Shown here: one piece after another, positions 47,031 through 58,565 of the stretch
Layout of the letters: each line of letters starts with the position of its first letter
Position numbering within the stretch: the stretch's first letter is position 1
NCBI GenBank assembly: GCA_029204225.1
Contig: CM055103.1
Location: forward strand, 6,756,852-6,820,851
Reading direction: 5' to 3'
DNA length: 64,000 bases
Source: Diphasiastrum complanatum
Taxonomy: Eukaryota > Streptophyta > Lycopodiopsida > Lycopodiales > Lycopodiaceae
Translations under genes and position numbers: made by a program
Notes under the pieces: generated by a model
The model's database searches: none
Seen by the model: only the letters and a program-made list of their open reading frames with translations
Told to the model about the DNA's origin: nothing

Positions 47031-49920
47031 CTTTGGACAACTTATAAAAGCCGCCAACTTCCAATTCATCCATGAAATTCTAGCAAAGCCTACGCATATT
47101 CATTTGGTCCAGCAATCAGTTCTGAAATTTTTTTGTATAACAGTTCAATTCCATAATTTTGCAGCTCTTCGACACTCATACAACACAAACCTATTGAGAA
47201 ACAAATTGACTATTATATAGTGTATACCTTCTAATACCAGGTTATTTTATCTTCATCTGTATAATATAGATTCATAGTAGCCTCCCTATCTCATGTGCCC
47301 TCTTCAATAGCATTGCAAGATATGCGCTTCCTTTGGTTTATCAGATTTTTTTTTGTCCAAAAACAAAATTGTGCTCTGAGCTTCCGGGGTGATGGACAGA
47401 CCATCGGGAAGCTGCTCCGACGCAACACAACATTGTTCTTGTAACATGCTCCTATATCCATGGCGTAGAAGTTCTTGTAGCAAATCTTTATGATGATATC
47501 TTGGTGAGGAAATGATGGTAATACATTTGGCATGGTGTATTTTTCTTGGCATGCAATTATAGTTCTCATTAATCAGACTCTTGTACTTATACCTTTATTT
47601 GGTATTCTAACATAGAAAATCCAGTCTAGTCTTTATTGGCATATATGGCATCCCCACTACAACATTGGTTGGCTATGAGGTACAGATATAGGTAAAGTTA
47701 AATGTCGATTCCTCCTTATCAGTTCCCACTATTTCATTATTGATACATGTCATGTACAGTCGATGCCTCTTGTTATGGTGCAGAGCATCGTACATGACAA
47801 TTTCATCAAAAGTTGTCATTCTAAATGCAACGACTTTTTTGCTACCATTATCATTATCCTATGAGGATGTTGCACATGTGCTTCAATGCTTTGTGGTATT
47901 TTGGTCACTCTCAAGGATCATAATGGCAGTGTTTGAAATCAAATCACTTTATTATCCTATCTTTGAGCAGTTACCAGCATGACAGCTTCATCTACACCAC
48001 TTCTGCATCTATGACAATGTTTCACTGAAATGCATTTCATTCAATGAAAGTCTGTTTCGAAAAGTCCGTTTCAAATGGACCGTTCGAAACGGATTTTCAA
48101 ATTAGAGCAAAAACAAAACAAAAATAAACCTCCTAATATAGTGTGTGTGTGTGTGTGAAAGCTTGGCATCTAAAACTTTAGTTAGAACTCACTAGGGAAG
48201 AGTAGAATTATGAATACCTTGTGCATGTGTATTGTGTGATGTATCTTAACGTCTCATTGAGTCCTCAGTCATCTAAGTGTGTCAATTACCAGTTGATATA
48301 TTGTCATTGTATAGAGCTATCATCGCTGTGTAGACACTTAAACAACACTTGGTTTTCCTATAACAAAAGGCTAGGAATAAACCAAGCAAAAAATAAAACC
48401 CCAAAAACGTTTCGCCATTTCTTTCCCAACAGAGCCGATTCTTTCCCGTTTCAAAGGGATTTCAAATATGTTGAGAAAAGGCTTTTCAAAAAGGTCCATG
48501 AAACATTGACCTATGATGTTACAACATACTTCTTAGGCTATTGTCATGTACTTACATGAATGTTTAGTGATCCCATTTTCGCATTCTTTACTGCTATAAG
48601 GTTAACGTATATTTTCTACATGGTAATTTTCTTCTACACGACTATTTGAGAGTGTACATTTTGCCTCATTTGCTAATACTGCTACAAGCCATTTGTATAT
48701 TACTGTTGCTTTCTGAGGGTATTCCTGGAATGTGCGGCCATGTAGTAGCTTTTGGTATGTTCACATACTTACTCCAACCTAATCATCTCCTCTGTTTGTA
48801 CAAGTTTCATATATAGAATCTAGATATTATGTCCGGGATTGTACCTGACATAAAAAAAAGAAACGTGCATCTTCAACTCTATAAAGTCCACCCACAAAGT
48901 CTCAAACTATTAACTCAATCAAGCATAGCTCGGACCACATACCACAAAATCCCTACTACTTCATCAGTGCCCAAGAGTAGGTGTTGGTTACATACAAAAA
49001 CAACTTTTCACGGTAGCTTTTATTACTTGTACAAAGATCAACATACACTTTTGTTATTATCAACCAGTTATGGCTGCTTCTTCTGGTACTCTTTGACACT
49101 ATGTGTGATATGGGTTTTATTCTTAAACAACTATCTTGGAATGCATTGCAAATCTTTAGATAATTGTAGGAAATTTATCTTTCTATGTACTTTATAGATC
49201 GTAGGGTTGGTTCACAGGATTTATGCTTCTCTTTATTTCAGCATCTACATGGCATTCAAGTCTCTATTGGTACTAAACACTGATACTAGCTCCTTCACCA
49301 CTGTTTTCAGCATTTGTTACTTGGACTGCAAATGCACCCTCTTCAATCCTCTTCTATTGATACTCTTACATGGCAGTTTCCTTGGAGTAATTATGTTCCC
49401 TATGCAGAATCTGATTGTTCTCTCATGGCATTCGTGGACTATATGAAATTTGAATGGCTTGGTACCTCTTGCAAGCAAAATTCCCTTCTTTCACTTGTGC
49501 CAGCATTGTAACCAGTATCACTCTCACATCTGTAGTTTTGGGCTATTTGGCAAGATCAATACTTCTTTACGGTGTCATCTCCTCAGTCCTAGGTATTTGA
49601 TTATGTCCAAGTTGTTGCATCTTTGCATTTCACCTTCGTGGTCTTTTCACTCCCTTGGCAGTTATATTACAACCCTGCTATGGCTCGCATTCATCATTGT
49701 TCTTCAAAGGAGATCTTGGTATATTCATACAGATTGCTAGACTCTGCATCAAGTCATTCATGGACTTTCAAATTCAACTGCTTCTGCCACGAACATTGAT
49801 AAGCTGCTTAAATCTCATATTTTTTCATACCAATCACTATAGGTACTCAAAGACATCACAAAAGCTTAGTATATGAATCTTCCAAAGTCTAAATGTAAAT
49901 TTGGCTTCACCAAAGAATAC
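47031..49920. other. no recognisable gene
   Basis: Includes a (GT)n tract near 48143-48158 and an inverted TCCGTTTC/GAAACGGA pair near 48068-48096. Minus-strand frames at 47291-47569 and plus-strand frames at 49.3-49.8 kb show no domain I know. If the BEACH blocks belong together this is part of their long intron. Confidence 0.4.
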
Positions 49921-50115
49921 CTCTGAGGGAAAAGCATCCGTTGCTAGAGCACGATCTTCAACAGTAAGAGGGCTTCGACCATCTGCATCTGTGAGCTCAT
50001 GCATTCCTGAAAGAAGGGGTCTCCAACGCCTGAGAAGAGTAGTAGAGGGGGGAATTATTGTTTCCACATACTGTTTGCGGAGAATTCTCCTTTCAGCACT
50101 TACAGCACCTGACAC
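49921..50115 (-). pseudogene. BEACH-family protein exon (upstream of the PH-BEACH module)
   Basis: A 195-bp, phase-0 exon on the minus strand lies between an AG acceptor (TTTGTGCAG) and a GT donor (GTATTC). It encodes SAERRILRKQYVETIIPPS, RRWRPLLSGMHELTDADGRS and LTVEDRALATDAFPSE. This run resembles the segment before the PH-BEACH region in plant BEACH proteins of the LvsA/BCHC group (RWRPLLAGIHELT..., DDRALAADALP...). It shows no stop or shift itself. It lies on the same strand as, and in correct order before, the C-terminal exons at 26-27 kb, but the PH and first BEACH exons were not found between. It may be an exon of a real gene with enormous introns or part of a broken copy; called pseudogene because of the damaged 3' part. 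Confidence 0.55.
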
Positions 50116-50230
50116 CTGCACAAATATTAGGACTGTAAGCATGGCAAGTGCCAAAGTACGAAGTCAGACGTTTGAAGACAAAAGACCATTGACTCTTGAA
50201 GTATAAATGTACCCATGCAAAATGATACCC

Positions 50231-50337
50231 ACAGAGTTGTTCAAAGGTAGGTACAGTGTATCTACAGTCTTGCCTGACTGAATTATCTCCATTGGATAAG
50301 CTCTACTTAACATCTCATCAACAAAGAAAGCAGTCAT
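50231..50337 (-). other. possible further exon of the BEACH locus
   Basis: A minus-strand open stretch encodes MTAFFVDEMLSRAYPMEIIQ and SGKTVDTLYLPLNNSV, with a plausible GT donor after it. Position and strand fit the preceding exon of the same gene, but I do not recognise the sequence with certainty and the acceptor is unclear. Confidence 0.3.
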
Positions 50338-51094
50338 TTCAAAAGAGAAACATCATAATGGATTAGGGGAGACTCGAGAGAAATAGCACAGCACACTCCA
50401 GAATATAAAACTAAAACTATATCCCAATACGAAAACCAGGCTTGCCAAGAAACCAAAAACACAAACCTTATGAGCAGAGAATTATAAAACAACGAAACTA
50501 AGGCATATTAGCTGTTCTCTTTTCTGATCAATAATATGTACGACTGAGCCAAAATGTTGCTTCTTTAAGCTTTTGATTTTTTTAGTCCAATTTGTTTTGT
50601 ATTTATCCCACCACAATATGCTATCTTATAGTGATTCATCTTCTTATCGCCGTTCCCAGTTGAACTTCTTCAGTAGGAATCAAATTTCATGATCCAAAAT
50701 GCAATAGGTTTTGGTGATTCAATGTTCAAGATCTAATTTGCAAGCCATGAGCACCTTGTGGACCAAGTACAACTTTTGAAAGGAATCTCATGTGAAGATT
50801 TTGACTAGCAAGTAGATTTTTTCCATCTGCACATGATTCTCTAGCGTATGGAACGTATTTTCAGTTTTCTAAAACATATGTTACATATTTTATTTTCTGA
50901 AAAGCCCGATTTTTGCCTCATCAGAAACTAGTGGACAGTATGATGAGGTGGAGCATGCCAACAATTCAAATTCAACTTGCAACTCAAATAGGAGACTTTA
51001 GCTAAACGTAATGCCTTGTGCTCAGGTGTTCTTTGTATTTTGGGACCACCTCCAGGAGCATAATGTCCATCCAAATTTCTTTCTCCTAGGAATC
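50338..51094. other. no gene seen
   Basis: AT-rich sequence between the BEACH exon and element C; nothing recognisable. Confidence 0.45.
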
Positions 51095-51135
51095 TGTCAT
51101 TCTCTCTCCTCTCTCCGGTGGAATGCATGTTCTCT

Positions 51136-51342
51136 CAGTTTGCCACGAGGCAAGTCGACGGGACACGCGTCTTGCCAACGGCAACCTGGGTCATGCATGG
51201 GTTGCCTGAGTGAACAACTATATGTACAGTGTAATTTCATTTTGAGAAATACAGTTGCTATGTGAGCTTGCTGTGGAGAGTGTTTTCTGTCTATGTTACT
51301 GTGTAGCATGATCTGTGTTCCTGTGCAAAGCAGATTCTAAGT
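51136..51342 (+). repeat. element C 5' LTR, 5' truncated
   Basis: Matches only the last three quarters of the 3' LTR. Homology begins around CAGTT...GCCACGAGGC; the first ~65 bp are absent and replaced by unrelated sequence. Ends ATTCTAAGT next to the PBS. Confidence 0.85.
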
Positions 51343-51355
51343 TGGTATCAGAGCC
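51343..51355 (+). other. element C primer-binding site
   Basis: TGGTATCAGAGCC, complementary to initiator tRNA-Met, directly after the LTR end AAGT. Direct contact supports reading AAGT, not CA, as the LTR terminus. Confidence 0.93.
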
Positions 51356-51927
51356 GTACAGGGAGTGTACACAGTACAGCATCGTCGTTGAAGAGAGCTT
51401 CGGAAGAACTGTCTTCTGAGAGTTCGGGATTTACGGCGGGTTGAAGACGGAAAGAGAAGCACTGGTGCATGGTTTCTAGTTTATAGAGGCTTGCTAAGCT
51501 CAACAGACGGATTATTAGCCTGTGCATAGCATCAGACAGGGAAAAATTTGGTGAAAAATTGACAATTGTAAAGCCAGCTGAAAATTGAAACCGGGTTTGG
51601 GGTTACGGTTTTTATACATAACTGGTGATTTCTTCGTTGTTTGTGCACCGTTTTGGATGCCGTAAGGACAGGAAGGAAGCTAATCACATTGTCAACCAGC
51701 CATGGAGAGATTCTGAGGTTTATGTCAGAGATTTGTCTCCAGACAGTTAACCTAGCAGATTTGCGGTAAAAGGTGAAAAAAGCCACTTTGTCAAGTTGAG
51801 CTAAAATCACCGTTTCTCCTCGGAATTTCTTGAGTGAACACTCTACAGTCTTGGAATCAGTAGGGCGACCCTGCTCCAGGCCTCAAATCGTGCTCAAATC
51901 AATCCACAGGCGAGTTAGATCACGAGA

Positions 51928-53822
51928 AATGGTGAAAGCTAGACGTCAAAATACTGACAATCAGGCACTTGCGACACGCCAAAAACAAGGCAAGGGCAAG
52001 GGCAAGAAGAAGTCTAAGCAGCCATTTTCCAAGTCTCAGGAGGATGAGGGATCTTCCAGTAAAACTAAGAAGAAAGACAAGTGCTTCCATTGTGGAAAAG
52101 GGCCATTGGAAGAGTGAATGTCACAAATTCCTGGCGGAACAAGGCAAGGGAAAACCAAAACAAACAAGTAACCTTGTCGATGAGGGTGAGATTGAAGACT
52201 CTAGTATCTTCATATCTGCATTGTCATCTAATCAAGATGATCAAGCATGGTATATTGACTCGGGAGCCACAAGACACATGACAAGTAACAAGAATTGGTT
52301 CAGTAGTTTGAAGGTGTTGGATAATGGAACATTTGTTTCACAAGCAAATGGTGAGGTGTGCAAGATCAAGGGGATTGGCACCGTTTCAATCCAACTACCT
52401 GATGGCAAAAGCAGGATGATCAGGGAGGTACTTTACGTACCAGGTTTGAAGAAAATCCTACTTTTTGTTGGAGTCATTACTGATCAAAAGTTGAAAGTAG
52501 AATTCACCCATGATCGTTGCTTTGTGAAGGATGTGAACCAAAAGTTCAAAGTTATTGCAGATGGAGTAAGAGAGCCCAATACAAAATTGTACAGATTGAA
52601 TGCTACAATTAAGGGGCAACATGGACTTGTATCATCCATTCCATCGCAAACTGAGTTGTGGCATAAGAGACTTGGTCACTTGAACTTGGGAAGCCTCAGT
52701 TTGATGAGAAAATTGGAGATGGTAACAAGATTGCCTACCATAGAAGATCACTTGAAATCGATGTGCGAATCTTGTGTATATGGGAAGCAGCATCGAGAGA
52801 AGTTCAATAAAGGGGGTGTTGCAAGAGCAAAGAACATCCTGGATTTAATCCACACATATTTATGTGGGCCTATGAGGACCATGTCCTTAGGTAAAGCCTT
52901 CTATTTCATGACCTTTATTGATGATATGTCACGTAAGACGTGGATCTACTTCTTGAAGAAGAAATCAGATGCATTTGATAACTTCAAGAGCTTCAAAGCT
53001 TTGGTTGAAAATCAGACAAGTAGGAAGATCAAAGTCCTAAGATCAGATAGTGGAGGTGAGTACAAGTCTAATAACTTCAATGATCTTTGTGATCAATGTG
53101 AGATTAAAAGACAATTTACGCAAGCTCATACTCCTACTCTAAATGGTGTAGCTGAGCGCAAGAATCGTACGATTGTGGAAAGTGCCAGATCTATGCTAGC
53201 TGAGATGAAACTACCAAAAGATTTTTGGTCAAATGCATGTAGCACGGCAGTCTATCTTCAAAATAGGAGTCCTACCATTGCCATACCAAAGATAACACCT
53301 GAGGAAGCATTCACGAAGAAGAAGCCAAAGGTGAACCACTTGCGAATCTTTGGATGTAAGGCCTTTGTACACATTCCTAAGGAAGAGAGACATAAATTTG
53401 ATGTAAAAGCTATCAAGTGCATATACCTAGGATATGATGATTGTGTGAAGGGCTATAGATGTTTTGATCCAGTCGAAAACAAAGTCCATATAAGTCGTGA
53501 TGTTATCTTTGATGAATCCAAGATGTATGAAGACGAGGATGCTGAGAAGATAGACACATCCAATGGGAAAGATGGTATAGTGAGGATACCACCTGATGAT
53601 GATCCATTCATTGACCTTCCGAGTGATGAACATGAGGATACATCTCAAGATACTACTACTCAACCTCAAAAGACAGGTTGGAGAGGTAGGGACAAACCTT
53701 TTGGTGCAAAAAGAATTGAAGTTGCAGGTGACAAACGCAAGGAGAATGATGTACAATGGGATACATTTTCACCAGGAAACTACCTAAGTGGTTTGAGAGA
53801 TTGTTGGAGAGCCGCGACATAG
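51928..53822 (+). pseudogene. element C gag end, protease and integrase
   Basis: Opens at REMVKARRQNTDNQALATRQ, the very end of the Gag capsid part, so the capsid domain is gone. The knuckle is broken by a 2-base loss in its A/G run: CFHCGK in one frame, GHWKSECH in the other. From there a single frame of about 570 codons runs through WYIDSGATRHM (protease), ELWHKRLGHLN...CESCVYGKQH, FIDDMSRKTWIYFLKKKSDA, LRSDSGGEY and NGVAERKNRTIVESARSM (catalytic residues present) and VNHLRIFGCKAFVHIPKEE, to the linker. A deletion of about 36 bp near 53780 shifts the frame before RT. Confidence 0.9.
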
Positions 53823-55470
53823 ATGACTTACCAGGATCATCTAACCAGAGAGAGCTACGAAGATCAACAAGAGAGAAGACTCAACCTGAAAGGCATGAAA
53901 CAAATTATGCTCTTTTAACTAGCATTATTCAAAGCAAAGAACCTTCGACTTATGGTGAAGCGAAGGATGATGACATTTGGGTCAAGGCCATGGGAGAGGA
54001 GATAGAGTCAATTGTTAAGCATAACACATGGAACGTAGTAGAACCACCAGTTGGCAAGAAACTCATTGGTTGCAAATGGTATACAGGACTAAGTACCATG
54101 CAAATGGAAGTATAGCAAAGCACAAGGCAAGATTGGTGATCAAAGGGTACGCACAAAGTAAAGGCATCGACTATGAGGAGGCCTTTGCACCGGTTTGTAA
54201 GTGGAATACTCTACGTCTACTTGTTGCTTTAGCTTCACATTTTGGTTGGCCTTTGCATCAGATGGATGTAAAATCTGCTTTTCTAAATGGTGAGTTAGAA
54301 GAAGAAGTGTTCATGGATCAACCTGAAGGCTTTGTAGCGAAGGGACAAGAAAATAAAGTATGTCGCTTGAAGAAAGCGCTTTATGGTCTTAAACAAGCAC
54401 CACGTGCGTGGTATAGCAGGATTGATGCCTACTTTCGTTCAAAGGGGATGGTGAGAACACATTCTGATCCAAATCTATATGTCTTATGCTTTGATGGTAT
54501 GGTTGCTTTGATTGCTCTTTATGTTGATGACTTGATTATTACGGGAAATAATCAAGAGATGATAGACATAATCAAGAAAGACCTCATGGAACAATTCGAG
54601 ATGACAGATCTTAGCCTGATGCATTACTGCCTTGGAGTAGAAGTGTGGCAAAAAGAACATGAAGTGGGTTCAACACAGGTGAAGTATGTCAAAGAGTTGC
54701 TGCACAAGTTTAGGTTGCAGGATTGTAAACCAGTAAACACTCCTATTGAACCAGGTAAAAAGCTTTCTAAGCTTGATGAGTCACAGTCATTTGATGCTAC
54801 GCTGTATAGACAGTTAGTAGGGAGCTTGATTTACCTTACGACGACTAGACCAGATATATACTATGATGTTGGCATTATAAGTCAGTTTATGACAGCACCT
54901 ACGGAAATGCATTGGAAGACAGCTAAACGCATTTTGCGTTATGTGAAAGGCACTTCAGAATATGGCTTGATTTATAGGAAACATGATGGTTTACCTGAGT
55001 TGTGTGGCTATGTGAATGCAGCTTGGGGAGATGACTATGATGATCGTAGATCCACCACAGGGTATGTATTCCAATTTTGTGGTAGTTGTTTTTCCTGGTC
55101 CAGTAAGAAGCAAAGTACAATTGCTCTTTCCACCCCTGAAGCAGAGTACAAGGCAATGTGTAGTGCAGCACAGGAAGCTATATGGTTGAGACAAATCTTG
55201 GAAGAAATTGGCATGAAGCAGAAAAATCCCACGACTTTACATAGCGACAGTCAAAGCGGCATTCAGCTAGCAAAGAATCCAGTGTTCCATGCGAGAACTA
55301 AACACATTGAGATTCAGTATCACTTTATACGTGAGAGGCTGCTGAGTCATGAAATTCATGTTGTTCATTGTAGCACAGAAGAACAACTAGCTGATATTTT
55401 CACTAAGTCACTTATTGGAGAAAAGTTTGATAAGTTTAGATCAAAGCTTTCTGTACTTAAATTTTGTTGA
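53780..55470 (+). pseudogene. element C reverse transcriptase and RNase H
   Basis: The start of RT (LPKWFERLLESRDIDDLPGS ... HNTWNVVEPPVGKKLIGCKW) is in one frame. One G is lost in a GGG run near 54079, and the rest is open from there to 55470: ARLVIKGYAQSKGIDYEEAF, QMDVKSAFLNGELEEEVF, ALYGLKQAPRAWY, LYVDDLIITGNN (YVDD intact), QLVGSLIYLTTTRPD, then RNase H with STPEAEYKAM, DSQSGIQLA, HARTKHIEIQYHFIRE and LADIFTKSL. SSEAEY-type Ser is Pro here; the acidic residues remain. Confidence 0.92.
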
Positions 55471-55524
55471 CTTTAAAGCTATGTATATGACTGTATAAAA
55501 AGTAGACTCTACTTTAAGAGAGAG

Positions 55525-55798
55525 AGTTAGAATTAAAGTAGAATCACTATGTTACTGTATTGTGGGTCCTATCAGTGGATAAGGATCAGTTGGCCTCGCC
55601 ACGAGGCAAGTCGACGGGACGCGCGTCCCGCCAACTACAACCTAGGTCATGCATGGGTTGATTGTGTGAACAACTATATGTACAGTGTAATTTCATTTTG
55701 AGAAATACAGTTGTTATGTGAGCTTGCTGTGGAGAGTGTTTTCTGTCTATGTTACTGTGTAGCATGATTTGTGTTCTTGTGCAAAGCAAATTCTAAGT
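55525..55798 (+). repeat. element C 3' LTR
   Basis: 274 bp after the purine tract TTAAGAGAGAG. Contains GCCTCGCCACGAGGC (hairpin), GTCGAC and the perfect palindrome CGGGACGCGCGTCCCG within 45 bp, a GC island in AT-rich surroundings. Confidence 0.92.
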
Positions 55799-56031
55799 CT
55801 CTCTCCAATGGAATGCACGTATGTGCATGTGCTATGTGGTAGCCAGTCATTGGCTATCCACATCCACATTATACCACAAACGTAAAAGAATTTGTGGAAA
55901 AAAAAAACGACCAAAAAACCAGAAAAAAAAAAACTGGTTCACGCGTACGGCCGTACCGTACGGCCAAAAAACGAAAAAAAAAAAAAAAAAAAAAAAAACC
56001 TTCGCACAATGGCATTACGTCTGCTCCAGAG
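55799..56031. other. A-rich low-complexity DNA
   Basis: Several A-runs (55895-56000, the longest about 25 bp). Lys-rich frames here are artefacts. It may mark the broken end of element H. Confidence 0.7.
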
Positions 56032-56451
56032 TTATGTAGTGATAGAAACAGATCCTTCATCTTTCTTATGAAAGAGGTGAGGTCTTTTCCATCCCACTAC
56101 AAATTCGTCAGCTGATCTTTCAGTATTATGATCTGACTTCTTGATTTCGTCTGAAATCTGGTGAGCAATGTATCCCACATCTCTTTTAGCTTTGGAGAGT
56201 GTAGCCAGGTCAAGTGTGAGACTATCTTCGATGGAAGATAATAGCAAGGCTACTGCCTTGTCGTTTATCTCCCTCCATTCGCGTAGCTCCTTGTCTGTTA
56301 TTGTAGGTATTTCTTCTATGCCATCCACCCAGGGAAAGAGTCATTCGCCCGTGAGTATCAAAGATGTCTTAACTCTCCAGGCTAGAAAGTTAGAACCAGA
56401 AGAATCAAGTATCGTGCAGATCTTGCTTTGCATGCTGCTGATTGAAGCCAT
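56032..56451 (-). pseudogene. element H gag, N-terminal part
   Basis: The minus-strand ATG at 56449-56451 (MASISSMQSKICTILD) starts a Copia Gag: NFLAWRVKTSLILTGE, an in-frame TGA (56341-56343), then LFPWVDGIEE and TDKELREWREINDKAVALLL, the usual helix of the UBN2-type capsid. The frame ends in unrelated sequence and the A-rich tract, so the element is truncated and pol is absent. The start lies about 100 bp from its primer-binding site. Confidence 0.75.
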
Positions 56452-56553
56452 TGCTTCTTGAAGTCTGTTTTCTTGTTGATGGTTGATTGTCTGAATGCTT
56501 GGCCTCTTAGATCTGATAGCTTCTTTTGGCTATGTCAGAATTTGACAGGGTGT

Positions 56554-56565
56554 GCTCAGATACCA
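56554..56565 (-). other. element H primer-binding site
   Basis: Minus-strand TGGTATCTGAGC matches the Copia site TGGTATCAGAGC with one change. It fixes the LTR border to within a base or two. Confidence 0.8.
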
Positions 56566-56566
56566 C

Positions 56567-57492
56567 TGATGAGGAGAAAAAGGTGATTGACTGATGAGAA
56601 ATTCGTCAGATTCGCACAACTTTCATGAAGGCGAATCAATCACGACTCTCTTCAGCTCAGATGGAGTTCAGATGCGATCGCTGGGCACTGCCAACTGAAT
56701 CGCTCCTACAATCCTCCAGAGTGTAGTCAGTTACTACTGATCTACGTTCATAAAATTAATGCTCGACTTAGTTTCGACCAAATTGTGGAATTCAAAATGA
56801 ACAAGAAAACTCAGACATATGAAATATCAGCATAAGCATTCAGCATTCAAGATCAGACACAACAACAAAATAATCTATATTAATTTTTTTTGAATTTCTT
56901 CAAGCACTGCATGCAAATCCACGCAGTGCGTTGGCGTGAAAGAAACACGGTTCTCTCACGAGTAGTAGTCTCACTTCACTAGCAGACAGTTGGATCTTCT
57001 GATCCTAGATAGAATTGTCTTCGCGCGCAGGCCGACATATATTCCGTATATCGTCTTGATTGCTTACTAGCATCAGACTTCTTCACTCTGTTACACTATG
57101 TGTATTCTGTTTTATCTATATGTCAAGTATCATCCAGTAAGCATGGTCGCTCTATGTAAACCTAAGAATAGAGTGATTTAGTATCATACATCTAACCAAG
57201 GAATTACAAGAGTGGCAGATTAGCCACAACCTAGGAAGTATCTGCTGACGTCATGCCATCAGATCATATAACTGTACTTCTGGGTACTTGCGTGATCTTT
57301 GGTGGTACTCCTTGGAGCGTGAGCGCTGAACAGGTTTCGTTTTCCTCGTCTGTCTTCTTCCGTACTGGACTACGAAGGAATCTCATTCGTGCATCTTTCA
57401 TGTTCGCGAACCGTTCGTCTTCATCTCCGTTGACTTTTGCGTTCACGAAACTCTTCGTGTTTCGTGTCTCCAGATGTTCGAGTTCGCGAACA
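56567..57492 (-). repeat. element H 5' LTR
   Basis: About 926 bp. In element orientation it would start TGTTCGCGAACTCGAAC (right end) and finish CCTCATCA next to the primer-binding site, thus TG...CA. The right border is inferred from these ends and from the switch to Gypsy integrase sequence at 57493. No partner LTR is in the window. Confidence 0.6.
57403..57490 (-). promoter_or_regulatory. three spaced TTCnnGAA motifs (heat-shock-element-like)
   Basis: TTCGCGAA at 57403-57410, TTCACGAA at 57442-57449 and TTCGCGAA at 57483-57490, start-to-start 39 and 41 bp. They lie within the first 90 bp of the LTR in element orientation, where U3 promoter elements sit. TTCnnGAA is the core of plant heat-shock elements, known to drive the heat-activated Copia element ONSEN. 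Function here is inferred. Confidence 0.45.
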
Positions 57493-57493
57493 T

Positions 57494-57659
57494 CTTCGTC
57501 AGGCGAAGGGCTGAAAGCTAGCAAGGCTTTGTAATTGAAAACATTTTGTTTCTTCAACTTGATCGTCTGAGTCTCTATCGCAATGGGTGATATAGGTTTA
57601 AAACTATATGTAAACACACACGGGCTATAACCGGTAGCCAAATGCTTACTATAACCCAA
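57494..57659 (-). pseudogene. Gypsy integrase fragment beside element H
   Basis: Minus-strand YSKHLATGYSPCVFTYSFKP and SPIAIETQTIK match the end of a Ty3/Gypsy integrase core (H...TG.SPF...YG..P). It passes into the element H LTR, so H probably inserted into this Gypsy gene. It is of a different type from the chromodomain Gypsy at 39-46 kb. Confidence 0.65.
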
Positions 57660-58565
57660 TCTCCATCAAGGTGGACTACCTCTCCGAGGAGATTGCTATG
57701 AAAATATGAATACATATCTTAATTGATTTTCTGATCATGTAGGTAATCCTTCTTTTAATTGGTCAAGTACAATCATAATTCATCGGATTCTTGTCCTATA
57801 TTCATTAAAAGAACACAATACCCTCACATAATCAACAACCAATGATCAAAAGAACTTTTAAACTTAGAGTTATCTCTAGTTTAGCGAATACGGTGGACCA
57901 AAAGCAACTAGTGAACTTCAGAACGTTTATAATGTCACTTTGGTAATCCGTAAAGCCTAAACAGACACTCTATAACTACTTGGCCTATACCCGAATAAAC
58001 ATAGTCGATTTGGTAAGGTGATCAATCGTACCAAAATTTCACTAGCCTGTTTGTTCATCTGGAGTATGAATACTATCCTCTCCTATGGATTAGGTATTTC
58101 CTAGAATCTGAGTTATGATTTACCAATCCCAACTCTCCATATTCCCAAGACCATACCAATTATAAGAGTGCATTACAATTTTTAAAAGACACATGAGTTG
58201 TTCTTGAAAGTCCTTTCCATTTCAAAAGTTCCAAACTTTTCCAACTCACAAATGGTGCCCATATAAGGTTTGTAATTCCAAGAACACCCTTACTTTAGAC
58301 ATGGCACAAAGTGTCATTTGAAAGTTGTGGTTCATCTAGAATACGTCTAGAATTTACTTTTAAGTTCTAATCTAGAATAACTTAAAATTCACCGAAATCT
58401 CATTACGTGAAGTTCTAACTTTTGGCAAACAATTATCCAACTCTTCTGAGTCTTCCGAGATAGCATTCCATGTTTTCCAAACGAGAAAAGATAAGTCTCA
58501 AAACTTCTCATGTATTCTATGCACACCCATCAGTAAATGAATTTAAAATGACTCATAGACATTGT
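57660..58565. other. no gene seen
   Basis: AT-rich, no domain, no terminal repeats recognised. Possibly remaining Gypsy sequence. Confidence 0.4.

Larger units (their letters stand above)
51136..55798 (+). mobile_element. Copia element C, plus strand, relative of element B
   Basis: Partial 5' LTR, PBS, shortened leader, gag remnant, knuckle, protease, integrase, RT, RNase H, purine tract and full 3' LTR. Its LTR ends match those of element B (AGTTAGAATT at the start, AATTCTAAGT at the end). About 1.3 kb covering most of the leader and nearly all gag is missing compared with B. RT plus RNase H lie in one open frame of 480 codons. About 22 bp (CTCTCTCC..TGGAATGCA.GT) are repeated just outside both ends. 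Confidence 0.93.

Noticed and set aside
49207-49876. Overlapping plus-strand frames of 65-96 codons
   Set aside because: No motif; lie beside the BEACH exon on the opposite strand; likely intronic.
49901-50206. 101-codon plus-strand frame
   Set aside because: Antisense to the minus-strand BEACH exon, whose translation has recognisable motifs and splice sites.
55821-56115. Lysine-rich frames
   Set aside because: Artefact of A-runs.
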